Source: Paramacrobiotus metropolitanus (lineage: Eukaryota; Tardigrada; Eutardigrada; Parachela; Macrobiotidae). From it: a stretch of 64,000 nt of DNA. Positions 11,397 to 22,839 of the stretch are shown one piece after another. The stretch's first letter is position 1, and every line of letters starts with the position of its first letter. The stretch spans positions 372,001 through 436,000 of the forward strand of contig NW_026570303.1 of NCBI RefSeq assembly GCF_019649055.1, written 5' to 3'. Below the pieces are notes generated by a model. It was not told where the DNA came from. It worked only from the letters and a program-made list of their open reading frames with translations, and did no database searches. The position numbers and the translations under genes were made by a program.

Positions 11397-12010
11397 ATTT
11401 CGACGCGCGACTTTTTGCCGCGGGACATATGGACGCTGGGCACTTCACTTTGGGACATGTCTGCATAGAGACATTTTAACTTTGCGACATTTTGCAAGGC
11501 AACTGGCCATAGACAGTTCGTCCGGGAACTTTCGAATCATGTGACAATTCGACGCAAACGATCCCGATGCGCTTAGTTTTCACAAGTCGCCAAATGTTCC
11601 AGGTTTTTCTTTTCTATATGTTAATCATAAGCCTTTGCAAGCCTTTTTATTGCGTTCTTTTATGTTCTCTTATTTTTTTCATGTTTTCTTGTGGTTTCTC
11701 ATGTTTTCCTAAATAATGCTTCAAGGGTTCCATGGATCAATTCTAGTTCTGAATCTTTCTGTTTTCTTCACCGTTGCATTTAAACTAAAAACTATTATCT
11801 GATAGATGAATTGTTCCTTCGTCGAACGGGCGTCGCGGCGATATGTCCTGGCGCGGAAACGGCCTTGCGACAATATGTCGTGCGGCGTTATGTCTTGTCC
11901 ACTAAAATTAAATGTCTCGCTACGAAAGTCGCGCGGCGAGAGGACATTGCGGCTAAATGTCAGCGACTAATTGTTCTCGGCGAAATGACGCGGTGCCGAA
12001 TACATTAGAC
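11397..12010. mobile_element. Probable non-autonomous DNA element (MITE-like) with GACAT-rich inverted ends
   Basis: The two ends (about 11397-11540 and 11805-12010) are GC-rich and carry repeated GCGACAT / ATGTCGC words in opposite orientation, while the middle is AT-rich. The left end reads CGCGCGACTTT... and the right end, reverse-complemented, also contains CGCGCGACTTTC. Exact termini and a target duplication could not be fixed, and no transposase is present. Superfamily not assigned. Confidence 0.4.
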
Positions 12011-12719
12011 CCAACATTTACTTTCCTATATATAAACAGCAAAAAAATATGCACAGCCATCTTTGCCTTGTCGTTACAAAAAGGTCGATATCCAACTGGA
12101 TAATCTCTCACCACCCGCACCAACGATCTGCAACGTAAACAGAATACGAATACAGATATAAATGCACCAGATCTTTTAATTATGGTAATAATGTGTTTCC
12201 GAGAATTAAATTGCAGTGACCTGTCGTATACCAACTTGGTCCGTTGTTGCTTAATGAAGCACTCAAGTCCGTATTCGTTCGTGCATTTTTCTTGCACTCA
12301 TGCGGAAAATCAGGACAAGGCGCATTCTGTGCTAGCCAGTCACGAAAAGTCATGCTTGTTATATGATGCGAAAGCCCCTTCTGCGCATGGGCCAACAAAC
12401 TCACAATTAAAACATTTCCTTTATTAAAATAAATTCTTCGTGCGAAAGACATCGAATATGGGCGGCATCCAATGTGGAAACCTGTTCCCATAAATGCAGC
12501 GCTGCGGTTGTTTGCGATACCTTTTTGTACTACCACATAAAAGATTATCTTCCCGTTCACAACAAGACAAGCGGCAACCACCAGGAAAACACTATTTTCT
12601 TAGATTAATATTACAACGTACAATCGAAAATATGAATATCCCTTTCGATTGACCGAACCGCGGCTAATTTACGCAGGGTTGAATCTCCAGTTTTGTTAGA
12701 ATTTAAAGACGAACAAAAA

Positions 12720-13795
12720 ATGAGCAACAAGACCTTAAGCATACCCAACTCATCAAACGCCTCGCTGCCGTTGCGTGAGCCGCTTTCAAAAATGGAGTTC
12801 AACATCTGGATTGGCATCCAGTTCTTCATTTGCGGCTGTGCCGCTAGTCTCATGGTATTGTTCCTACTAATGATGCTCCAGTTGAAAAAATGGAAAAGCG
12901 GTTCCGGAATACTAATCCTTCATTCTGTCAGCCTCGATCTGATTTACACCCTGGCCGCAATGCCCATCACTGCCCTACCGGCTTATCTGACACGGATGAA
13001 CTTTTCCTTTACGTATTACTGTTCAGCGGCATATTTCGTTCTCTTGCTCACCATCTGCCTGAGCAACTGGACGTGGATGGCATTAGCATTTAACCGCTTC
13101 ATTGCCATCATTTTCCCTCATCGTTATGCGACCATCTCTTCTTGGCGGGTGTCGTGCGCTGCTCTGCTTTTCATCTGGATAGTGGCCATTGTCGTTAGCC
13201 TTCCGGCAACAAATGCTATTCCGGGTATAGTATACGGTAGCCAACCATCGGGTCACTGCGGACTGGTCTCCGGGAAAGGAGTCTCTAATACCCTGATGCC
13301 GATATTCGGGTCGTACATTCCTATTGCCACGCTGGGTACGACGTATGGCACTCTGTTCGTCTTACTCGGATATCGACGAATCGGTCAGAACGGCACTGCG
13401 AGGATGGACGACGCGCAACAGCGCACCCGCAGACGCCGACTGGCCATGGTCAAAGCTCTGTTCGCGGCGTTCGTTCTATATTGTATAGCAGCACTGCCGG
13501 CCGCCATTATGACGACGTATTTTTTGTCGGTGTGGACAAAAGATCTCCGGGCGACGATGTACTCGAAAACAGCGCAGTTAGTGGTCTACAGTGCGAACCC
13601 GGTAAGATTATTATTAGTTAGTTCCTGCAACTACGTAATTCATTTAACAACTTCATTTGTTCGTTTGCGTACTCGTAGGTGTTGTTGTTCTTTATCAGCG
13701 GGGATTGCAGAACTGCACTGAAAATTGACTTTGGAATATGTTGCGCTTTTCTCAGAAAAAAAAGGGTGAAAGGCAACCGTGTAGTTCCGTCTTGA
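12720..13795 (+). CDS. GPCR family member 3 (class-A-like 7TM receptor), 2 exons
   Basis: Exons 12720-13601 and 13679-13795, phase 0 junction after Asn-Pro, 332 residues: exactly the same exon lengths (882 and 117 nt) as the copy at 9406. Start chosen at the ATG of MSNKT, shared by all intact paralogues, rather than an upstream in-frame codon. It has the N-terminal sequons, LKKWKSGSG in loop 1, YYC at TM3, AFNRFIAIIFPHRY (NRF for DRY), SGHCG in extracellular loop 2, which permits the conserved disulfide, a basic loop 3 (RRRRL), and NPVLLF in TM7. No break seen. The sequence just upstream is shared in part with that of the 19709 copy (a GGACAAGG / CATGCTTGTTA block). Confidence 0.88.
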
Positions 13796-14203
13796 TCGAC
13801 CATCAGTTTTGGCCGCTTGATTTGTTTTGTATTGGCATAAGCATTTTCATTTTCTCATTCGAATACCAGTTTTTGATTTTAATTGTTAATTAAATGTTTT
13901 TCTAGATTGTGCTTTAAAAATATGCACTTCACCTCACAATCAAACACACCATCCCTATCATACGCTGTTGCATACAGTAATACTTAAGTATGTTGCCTTT
14001 TGTCTTTAAAAATGCAGTTCAGAACTGCAAATAAACTTTGTCATGTATTCGAATTAAAATTATTTATGCTGTAATCTTTTCTGCATCAATAAATAGTTTG
14101 TACGAGGATCCACTATTTTGCTTTGTATGATCCACTATTTTGCTTTGGCAAGGCTTAGTACAGTATTACTTACAATTGACAGAACTACTCTCTTCCTGTA
14201 AGT
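13796..14203. other. 3' flank of GPCR 3, nothing recognised
   Basis: AT-rich sequence with a short direct repeat GATCCACTATTTTGCTTTG at about 14106-14146. No gene seen. Confidence 0.4.
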
Positions 14204-14208
14204 GTAAG

Positions 14209-15152
14209 TGTCACGACTTGAAGGTGGCGGCATAATACGTATTTATTATGAACCGCCACTGAGGGCGCAAACAACCAACTGATCGTTGTCATCAAGACAA
14301 CAATGGCACACTGCAACCGCAATTGCTATGCTGGACAACACACCACACAGAGGTCACAGCGGACACAACACTCTCGTGATATCAGTGCCACTGCACTACG
14401 CCACACGCCCTTCACTTCTGAAGTGCTAACAAAGAAGTACAAATCCATAGTCATACTAGTCAAAGCACGTACGTACAGATACAAGCACCGAATTTTCTTA
14501 GCAACGAGCATTAATTCCATTTTCTGTATTAAAACACACAGACTCACTCAACCTGTACAATTGCGTCCTTGTACGTACAACTCGCTCATTCTCCCTTGCT
14601 GGTGAAGGTCATCTGGCTGGCTCTCCGAGTCCAGCATTCACCAAACTCTTTCCACGCCGTCCGTCTCACCGCGCTCTTCATGCCTTCGGCTTTCCCAGCT
14701 GCCTCCACAGGTGCGGCACTTCTTCACCCTCGCGGCTTTCCCAGCTGCCTCCACAGGTGCGGCACTTCTCCTCCCGCCCTGCTTTCCCTCGTGGATCCCA
14801 TCCACGATTCAGGCACTCGTTCCCAGCACTAGCACGTTTTACATCCGATGGATGGAGTTGTTGTGCCTCTCCCTCGCTCGTCGATCGCATCGTTCCGGCA
14901 GTAAAGCAGCATACATTAACACCTATACGCCACTAGTACTGACATCCTTCACGCCACTGTCACGACTTGAAGGTGGCGGCATAATGTATTTATTATGAAC
15001 CGCCACTGAGGGCGCAAACAACCAACTGATCGTTGTCATCAGGACAAAAATGGCACACTGCAACCGCAGTTGCCATGCTGGACAACACACCACATAGAGG
15101 TCACAGAGGACACAACATTCTCGTGACGTCAGTGCCACTGCACTACGCCACA
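14209..15152. mobile_element. Short LTR-type miniature element (TRIM-like) with 5-bp target duplication
   Basis: Direct terminal repeats at 14209-14405 (197 bp) and 14958-15152 (195 bp) begin TGTCACGACTTGAAGG and end CTACGCCACA, and are flanked by the 5-bp duplication GTAAG at 14204-14208 and 15153-15157. TG...CA ends plus a 5-bp duplication are the hallmarks of LTR-type integration. The roughly 550-bp interior has no coding capacity, and I see no convincing primer-binding site or polypurine tract. The two repeats differ at about 10 of 195 positions plus a small indel (about 5%), so this is an older insertion than the giant element at 29883. No genes of its own. Confidence 0.7.
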
Positions 15153-15301
15153 GTAAGGTATTACTTCAATAACGTATTCCCACGTATGCTACCCTTTTGC
15201 AATCAATACGTATATTCGTAGGTTCTTATCTTGTTGTGTTTCATGCAGTTCTTAACTAGCCCAGTAATAATATCCTTCCGGTTTTCTGGAATAGATTCTT
15301 T

Positions 15302-15473
15302 TTATTCATTCCCTACTTCCCGTAGTGCATATTTCCAAAGAAAGATAATACTCGACTTGTAACTCATTTCCTGACATTTGGGAGTTTTCAAAACAACATG
15401 TTCTGGAAAACGTGAACTCCGGAAACAGTTAAGCGATGAAATCCACATAATTACGTTTTTCTAATTACGCTTA
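15302..15473 (+). repeat. 172-bp direct repeat, left copy
   Basis: Nearly identical to 17310-17482 (few substitutions and a 1-bp length difference in a T run). The pair brackets the GC-rich 1.8-kb block. A more diverged relative lies at 11030-11210, downstream of GPCR 2, so the sequence belongs to the GPCR duplication unit. Confidence 0.85.
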
Positions 15474-15979
15474 ATGTTACCGCTTCCGGACTCCACTGTG
15501 GGCACTGAAGCCCCGGTTGCTGGGAGGCTGGTGCTCTCGGTGATCGGCTGTGTGCGGTGACCGTGGGTCAGCGAAAAGCCGGCCGACCGGGGTCGGCGGA
15601 AGAGAGCGACCAGTGCCTTGCGCAACCGAAGGCCCCAAACAAAACCCAAACAACCCAGTATTAGGATTGATGCAGCAGTTGGCACGGTTCCACGGATGTA
15701 TTGGTGAAGAATCGGAGTTCATCTGGAAGTGTGCAAATCCGGCTATCTTGATCTCGCCAGAGCAGGCGCCGTTGCGTTGCCGATGCGGAAGCGGTGCGTG
15801 CTTGATCCCGTCGTGGTATGCAGCGCAATCTAGGCTTTCCATCGTATCGTGAAATTCGCTGTTGTGCAGGCTCGTTAAGCAACGCTACGCCGTGTAATCT
15901 GGTAGCCCTCCCGATTTCGTTCGTCTTTTTAACTCCCGAACGTAGGTCAGCAAATGCCGCGTTGGCAGTAACACCGTGC
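15474..15979. other. GC-rich block, unassigned
   Basis: Strikingly more GC-rich than its surroundings, with overlapping open frames on both strands (such as 15550-15852 plus and 15477-15842 minus). None resembles a known protein. Open frames are expected by chance at this base composition, so no gene is called. Confidence 0.4.
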
Positions 15980-17305
15980 AGGAGTGGAGGTGAGCTGTAG
16001 CTGCCAGAGAACGTTGCCGTTAGACAAGGCGCAGTTGTCGTTGGAAACGGAGTGCCGCCGTCGTTGTTGCCCTGCTTTGCCAGCCCGAGGTAGTTGTAGC
16101 CGCTGCTAGAGGACTGCTTTGCCGTCTGAGGTAGGTGCAGTCGTCTTCTTAGCGGGCCCTGAATGCCCGTCAGCGCTAAGTGCAGCCGTTGCTGGAGGCC
16201 GCCTTCGTCAGAGGAAGGTGCGGCCCTAAGGAGAGAGCTGCCTTGCCGTGCGAGGTAGGTGTGGCCGCAGCTGTTGGCTTGCCTTGCCGTCCGAAGTATG
16301 TGCGGTCGTAGTTAAGGGCACGCGCTGTCGCCAGATGTAGGTGCAGTTGTGGTTGGAGGCCTACCTTCCTGTTGGACACAATGCGGCCGCAGTTGCAGGT
16401 AGTGTCTGGCCGTCGGTGGAGGATGTGGCCCTGGTTTCAAGTGACGTGCATGCAGCCATATTCAAAGGCCTCCCTTGCCGTACGCGGTAGGCGCAGCCGT
16501 CACTGTTGGTTTGCCTTGCAGTCAGAGGTGGGTGCGGCCTTAGTTTAGCCTGCCCTGCCGTCCGAGGTGGTGCAACCGTCATGTTGGCTTACATGCTGAC
16601 TCGATAACAAATAATTGTACACATGCCGCCGGTGGGAGCGGGAGCCGTCGCTGGATCAAGTCCGCTTTGCCGTCAGAAGTGGTGGAGCCAACGTTGCTGG
16701 CTTGCTCTCTGCCAGAGTTGGTGCGGGCATAATTGATGGCTTGCCCTTCCGCTCACGGGAGGTGCAGCCATCGTTGGTGTGTCTGCATGCGGGGTTGCTG
16801 TTGCTAGGGCGCTTCAGTTCCGTCCGAGGGAGGTACAGCCGTCGGTACAGGTCCTGCATGCCGTCGGTGGAGGACGCCGCCGTCGCTAGGGGGCCTGTCT
16901 GCCGTCCGAGAAAGGCGCAGCCAAACTGGTCGCCTAATATGCCGTCCGAGGAAGGTGTAACCGCCGCAGGGGATCTGCTTGCCGTCGGAAGTGGGCGCAC
17001 CGGAGGTGGTGGCCGTGTATGCCATCCGAGTAAGGTGCAACCGCCGCTGGGAGTCTGCTTGCCGTCGGAGCAGGCGCACCGGAGGTGGTGGCCGTATATG
17101 CCGTCCGAGGAAGGTGCAACCGCCGCTGGGCTTGCCGTCGGAAGTGGGCGCACCGGAGGTGGTGGCCGTGTAAGCTGTCCGAGGAAGGTGCAACCGCCGC
17201 TGGGGGTCTGCTTGCCGTCGGAGCAGGCGCACCGGAGGTGGTGGCCTTATATGCCGTCCGAAGAAGGTGCAATCGCCGCTGGGCTTGCCGTCGGCTTGCC
17301 GCCGT
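15980..17305. repeat. GC-rich minisatellite, about 70-bp units
   Basis: From about 16945 to 17300 five clear tandem units of about 65-75 bp share GGAAGGTGCAACCGCCGCTG, CTTGCCGTCGGA, GGCGCACCGGAGGTGGTGG and TATGCCGTCCGA. Further left the same words (CCGTCCGAGGTAGGTGCAG, GCCGTC) recur in shorter, decayed units back to about 15980. All three plus frames and several minus frames are open across it, which is a side effect of the composition rather than evidence for a protein. Confidence 0.75.
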
Positions 17306-17309
17306 CATG

Positions 17310-17482
17310 TTATTCATTCCCTACTTCCCGTAGTGCATATTTCCAAAGAAAGATAATACTCGACTTGTAACTGATTTCCTGACATTTGGGAGTTTTCAAA
17401 ACAACATGTTCTGGAAAACGTGAACTCCGGAAACAGTGAAGCGATGAAATCCACATAATTACGTTTTTTTTAATTACGCTTA
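17310..17482 (+). repeat. 173-bp direct repeat, right copy
   Basis: Second copy of 15302-15473. It abuts the Tc1/mariner-type element that begins at 17487. Confidence 0.85.
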
Positions 17483-17486
17483 TATA

Positions 17487-18423
17487 CAGAGGGTGATTTT
17501 GCAATATGCTTCCACTTTCTTTATGAATTTATTGCCATCCTCACCGTGCATATTTTATTTTTAGAGCCGTTAAGTTTGAAAGCCCTTTCTCTTAGCGATC
17601 ATAGCAAATTAATTTTAAGAAATAGAAAACAACTTAGAATACGGTGGGATTTTGCAAACCGACAAGGGTCTGTGCGCAACAGTGTATCAATTCGCAAAAC
17701 GTTTTCCAGTGCCTTCCATTAAAAATTTGCCAAAAAATCGTCATCAATTCATAATCTATGGGTGCCAAGTTTAGTAAACTGTTACATCATGTGGTCTTTG
17801 GAAAACATCTGGCTTCGTGAGATTCTAGGCACTGGTACGTTGTGTTAGCTTCGTGAACTGGAAGATAGCCATTTGACTGTTCCACTTGCGTTCCTCCACG
17901 GGCTGCAAATCCAGATTGCTTGTCCTGAGAAGTTTTTTAAGCGACTTTTCACTATAGACATCTACAGTAGTTTTAACACTGGGAGGGACCACATGCACTC
18001 ATTGTTGTCAAGGTTAATAATTTCGGAAAACAAACATCATTCGATTTCGTTTTTTACCAAATTTTCAATTTTTGTTATGGCGATACTTAAAAGCAGCAGC
18101 ACGGAATTTCGTATCTCCCGTCCGAATAAAGAAGCCACATCTGCGCCTCACCGATTACGACGGTCTGTGTCAAATTTCAGAAAATAGGGAAACTGGCAAA
18201 AAGATTTCCTCGTCAAAAATTTGTTTTGGTTTGGAAAACTGGGCGTTCTGCTTTAAAATCACTTTTAAGGGCCACTTACTTCTTTTTTCGAATTCAATTA
18301 ATTATGAATTATAAAGCACATATTGAAGTATTTTTAAGCGACAAGAAGTGAAGGAAAGAACAAGGGAGAGAATTACTGCAACTTTGTGTCCGTGCTGGAA
18401 GCATATTGCGAAATCACCCTCTG
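17487..18423. mobile_element. Tc1/mariner-type element, 937 bp, TA target
   Basis: Inverted ends of about 28 bp: the left begins CAGAGGGTGATTTTGCAATA and the right is its reverse complement with about two differences, ending TCACCCTCTG at 18423. TA dinucleotides at 17485-17486 and 18424-18425 form the target duplication typical of Tc1/mariner. The interior is long enough for a decayed transposase, but I could not read a conserved one in any frame; the longest frame (17873-18187 plus) has no DDE signature. Non-autonomous or dead. Confidence 0.7.
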
Positions 18424-18425
18424 TA

Positions 18426-19708
18426 GATATGCAGGTACTAGTGACTGTGCGCGAAAGTCAACTAGAACTGCGGCTCAAGTTTAACGGTTCCACGCCTGCG
18501 CTTGTTCAACCTAAACTTGATGTCAGAATAAATCAGATCCGATATCTGCGTTATTATAAATCGCAAAATACACGTGTCCACTTATTATTAGTCTTTACAA
18601 AATGGTCAGATGCTGAAGTCCATAACTATGGACCTCTCAACCGACTTACTGCAAAGTATTCGTATAGCTGCAGGTCTTGCGCCAAGTCTTTCTTTATAGT
18701 CTTTATTTAGAACAAATGTCTTAGCGATTTTTCGCATATTTTGCTCACTTTTTGCTTTAAGTATGTAGTATCATCTTTTGCTCACCGGTCACCAATATCA
18801 CCCCCCTGCTGCGCGATATATGAATAGCTGCTGATCGCATGACTTATCGTTTGACTTGTTTTTTCGATGCTCTGTATTCTTACAACAAATTGAATTTGTT
18901 GAAAATTAAAAAATAAAATTGTTGGAACTACTTAGAAGGCGGGGAAGATGCGTTCTTCTCCATTGCACTCGGTCCACTTCCTCTTCCCTCTTTGGCGTTT
19001 TTATGAAGATTTATTGATGTTTATGCTTCCCATAAGGGTTTACCATGAAACTTGTCAATTCTGTAATGAACTGTGTTGAATTTTGTTAGGAAATTAAGCT
19101 GAATTTTGTTAGGAAATTTTAACAACTGGTGAGCAAAATATGAAAACGTTACTTTTAAATACGTACGAGCAAAGTATAAGAAAAATCGAAGCATTACAGA
19201 AATTTGTTGCGTTAGCTACGCTTTGCTTTCAATTAGGCTCTGTAGTCCGTGTGTATCCTTGCATTTTCGTTGTGTTAGTGCGAAAAACCTGGACAAGGTA
19301 ACCCTGCGCACATCATACATAAAAGGTCATGCTTGTTACCTGATAGCGGTTTCCTATATCTGCAGGCACGTGAACAACGCGCAAATAACCAAAACGGTTT
19401 CCGGTGTTGAATCAAATGTTTTGAAAATAATTTCAGTCCAATGGGAGCTGTATCGCAAGCGGTAAGCAAGTTACTATAAAAACCGGCGCTATGGTCCCGG
19501 ACAAACCTTTGTTGCTGATCTACAGTAATTCGTACAGCAGGAGAAGCGACAACGTTAACTGCGAGTAAAATACTGTTGCTTCAGATTAATGATATAAACA
19601 TCTAATCGAAATCACGATTACCATTCTTCAAGTCATCGGATCTCTAAAGCTGCGTCAAATTTTGATACTACTGATTCTCGCATTTCGGTAGAATTTAAAG
19701 CAGAAAGA
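18426..19708. other. Upstream region of GPCR 4
   Basis: No gene seen. The block at about 19255-19490 (GCATTTTCGTTGTGTTAG, then CTGGACAAGG, CATGCTTGTTA, ACCGGCGCTA) has counterparts upstream of 12720 and, without a following receptor, at about 29050-29320. This marks duplicated upstream sequence. Confidence 0.45.
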
Positions 19709-20780
19709 ATGAGCAACAAAACCTTAAACATATCCAACTCGTCAAACGGTTCACTGCTACTGCGTGAAGCGCTCTCCGCAACGGAGTTTCACATCTGGAT
19801 TGGCATCCAGTGCGGCACTGCCGGCTGTGCCACCGGTCTTATGGTACTGTTTTTACTAACTATGGTCCGGTTGAAAAAATGGAAAAGCGGTTCCGGAATA
19901 CTGATCCTTCACTCTGTCGGCCTCGATCTCTTTTACTGCCTGGTTTCCATGCCTATCTCCACCCTGCCGGTCTATCTGACACGAATGAATTTCTCGTTCC
20001 CTTATAACTGTTCACTGGCATATTGCTTCTTCTGCTCAACATCTGCCTGAGCAACTGGACATGGGTGGCACTAGCATTTAACCGCTTTATTGCCATCATT
20101 CTGCCTCATCGTTATGCCGCATTCTCTTCATGGCGGGTGTCGTGTGCTGCTCTGCTTTTCACCTGGATTGTGGCCGCTCTTCTCAGCCTTCCAGCGGCGA
20201 ATGTCATTCCGAACATAGCCTACGGAAGACAGGCCTCAGGTCATTGCGGAAGAATATTCGAGAAAGGGAACGTTATTAGCAGCCTGATGTCAATAATTGG
20301 GACGTACATCCCTATCGCCATCCTGGGTATTACGTACGGTAGTTTGTTTGGCTTACTGGGATATCGACGAGTCGGTCGAAACAGCAGTGTGAAGATGGAC
20401 GATGCGCAGCGACGCACCCGGAAACGACGAATGGCCATGGTCAAAGCCTTGTTTTTTTCGTTCGTTGTGTACTGCTTAAGTGTACTGCCGCCCGCCATTT
20501 TAACCACATACTTTATCGCGGTGTGGACAAAGGATCTTCGGTCGACGTTGTACGCGAAAACAGCACAACTAGTGGCCTATGCTGCGAACCCGGTAAGGCT
20601 GTCACGTGCAAACAAGCAAATTATCAGAAAAATTGAAATTGCTTTTTTCTGCAATGTATACAGATATTACTGTTCCTCATCAGCGGGGAGTACAGAACAG
20701 CCGTGAAAAATGACCTTGGACGATGTTCTGCTTTTCTCAAAAAGAAACGGTTGAAAGGGAATCGCGTAGTTCCGTTTTGA
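19709..20780 (+). pseudogene. GPCR family member 4, one frameshift
   Basis: Exons 19709-20592 and 20664-20780 (last exon 117 nt, as in the other copies; intron gtaagg...tacag after Asn-Pro). Against the 12720 copy it has one extra codon in extracellular loop 2 (NVISSLMS) and is one base short between TM3's Cys and NICLSNWTWV, around 20024-20034, which shifts the frame. Everything else is intact: sequons, LKKWKSGSG, AFNRFIAIILPHRY, SGHCG, RRTRKRR, NPILLF. Either a very young pseudogene, a segregating null allele, or a sequencing error in a T/C-rich stretch. If the shift is an error it would be a normal 332-333 residue receptor. Confidence 0.8.
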
Positions 20781-22784
20781 TGGATCGTTTTGATGGATCG
20801 CCCTTTTGTGCTAGCGTAATTTATTTGGCACATTACTACATATCTGGGATTCGTATTTCATAGCCTTTTCCTTACTGTTTGTAATTCGATTGTAATTGGT
20901 GACGGATACTCCCGCGAAACAGTTATGGCGAAGTGTCTGGGTCATTGTGGTTGTGGAGAAGAACTGCAAAATCTGAGCTATGTAAATGTGGGCGTTTCCG
21001 GTATGACTTTCTGCATCGGTCTCTGCAATACTGGATACTTGGAAGGGTTACTTGCGCGTTGTAATAAATAAACTTTTCCTCAAGATTTGCAAGTAAGCGC
21101 TCGCAAATATAAAAATCAATTTACATTGAAACACAGTTCTAGCGTTTTTTTGCCAGTTAACGTAAATTTAAAAGGCTAAAATTCAACAGATCACAAAAAA
21201 TTTGCAGAGATCTGGCTCGGTGCTATTGTGTGCAGCTAATTTCCCCATATATTAATTTTATGATAAGTACTTTTGTGCAATTTGTATCGACATGATAAGC
21301 GCGCACTGTAGCGAAACATCTGCTTGAAGAGGTATAAATACAGCTGGTTCCAGAAATTCTGAAACGAGCGTTGAGTGAAAAAGTGAGGGTTTACAAGTTT
21401 TAAAGGTTTTGCAAGTTTTAAGACTTCACCCACTTTGTACCTACTAAGCACCAGGATAACGATAATTTCATGACCTGCAGATTTATATACTCTGTATATA
21501 AATCTGCAGGACTCCTGATGATGCAACCAACTCCGGCACAGCAGGTCATGAATCGTATTGTAGTGACATGTAGAAAGGAATTTACTGCGATGACTGCAGC
21601 GTGACACGACTAATATACCCAGTATTGTATAATTTCATGCGCGTATCGTAACACTGTGTAGCGCCCAATCAGTTAAAAAAATCAGTTTATTAAATCAATG
21701 CAATCCAGGGTACAAGCACCAGCATTCTTAGCAGTCGCCTTTTCTGAACAAGCTGCAAATGCGGGGCTGGTGCTGCCGGCTGTGTAGTCGTAAATTTTGT
21801 ACTGTACTCAGTATTAAGTACAGTATAAAATTGTTAAAAATTAGTATTTCTCGAGTAGATAGATATACTAAAGATAGGCAATCGTCTGTATAAAGTGACA
21901 TACATGCGATTTGCAGGAAATTCGTCTTATTTGTTCATTTCACTTTTCGCGATCTTGCGAATGGTTTTCGCGACGGTTTCATACCACATACTTTTCATCT
22001 GTTTGTGGTATTGCGGGCTGCTCCGAGACCATTTCTGGTGAAGTCATCCGCACTCTGTGCGCTCCACTTCCGGCAGCTGTTTGTCACGTCACTGCCAGCA
22101 AAAAATTTAATTTCGACAGAGTGGTGTAACAAAAAAAACAAAAGTACGACGGACTCTTCTTTCAAACAAGAAATATATTGTAACTTTCAACAACAAATTT
22201 CAACAACAAATTTCAACAACAAGATAGTAAGTGCTCTGCAGTAGTGTTCCTACAAATTTTGCGCCTAACGGGGCAGCTCGTCAGGGAGTAAAGCATGCAG
22301 GCAACAATGCCTGCCAATGACATGGAAAGCGATAAAACCTTGGAGACCCTGGAAACTGGCAAACAATGAAATACGACAAAGACCAAATAAAATGCTGTAC
22401 TGATTCTAGATCTCCGTACATTTAAATTTCTACGTACATTTTCAGGTCTGTTAAACAGATATGTACTGGAAGTAACCGGCAAGGGATGTCTGTACTCTGT
22501 TTACATAAGGGGATGGGAACTGCTTTGGGCTAATATTTTCTTGGCATTGTGGGTTTTGTTTGTGTTAGACAGTTTTCCTGTTCCCAAATACGCACAATAA
22601 TCACTTTTTCTCATGATTCTGTGTGTGAATTGTTCCTTTACAGCAATAATGACCGCTTTTTATCAAAACAACAGTTTCTCGAATCTTGTTAAGGTTCAAA
22701 TGTCACAGGCGCAATATACGCGTGGCAGCCGTGCTACACATTAATTTTATCGTGCGTGCGAAGTTATAAACCGATATTCCGCTA
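20781..22784. other. Intergenic, with a perfect palindrome
   Basis: No supported gene. A perfect inverted repeat has 16-bp arms at 21474-21489 and 21495-21510 around a 5-nt loop (CTCTG); the arms read CCTGCAGATTTATATA and its complement. A further pair, ATGACCTGC near 21469 and GCAGGTCAT near 21541, brackets it. Open frame 21236-21607 (minus) overlaps this and has no recognisable features. Confidence 0.45.
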
Positions 22785-22839
22785 TTATCGACCGAAGCGT
22801 AGCGAAGGTCTTCTATGTTCAAGAATAATGCAAAATGTG

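Noticed and set aside
12180-12581. Minus-strand frame of 133 residues upstream of GPCR 3
   Set aside because: Lies in sequence shared by the upstream regions of several receptors, where the frame is not kept open.
14303-14605. 100-residue frame in the miniature LTR-type element
   Set aside because: Spans a terminal repeat; no retroelement domain.
15477-15852. Opposed frames of 100-121 residues in GC-rich DNA
   Set aside because: Open on both strands with no recognisable domain, as expected from base composition.
16615-17370. 251-residue frame rich in Gly/Arg/Pro
   Set aside because: Lies on the GC-rich minisatellite. Open frames exist in all phases and the peptide merely mirrors the repeat.
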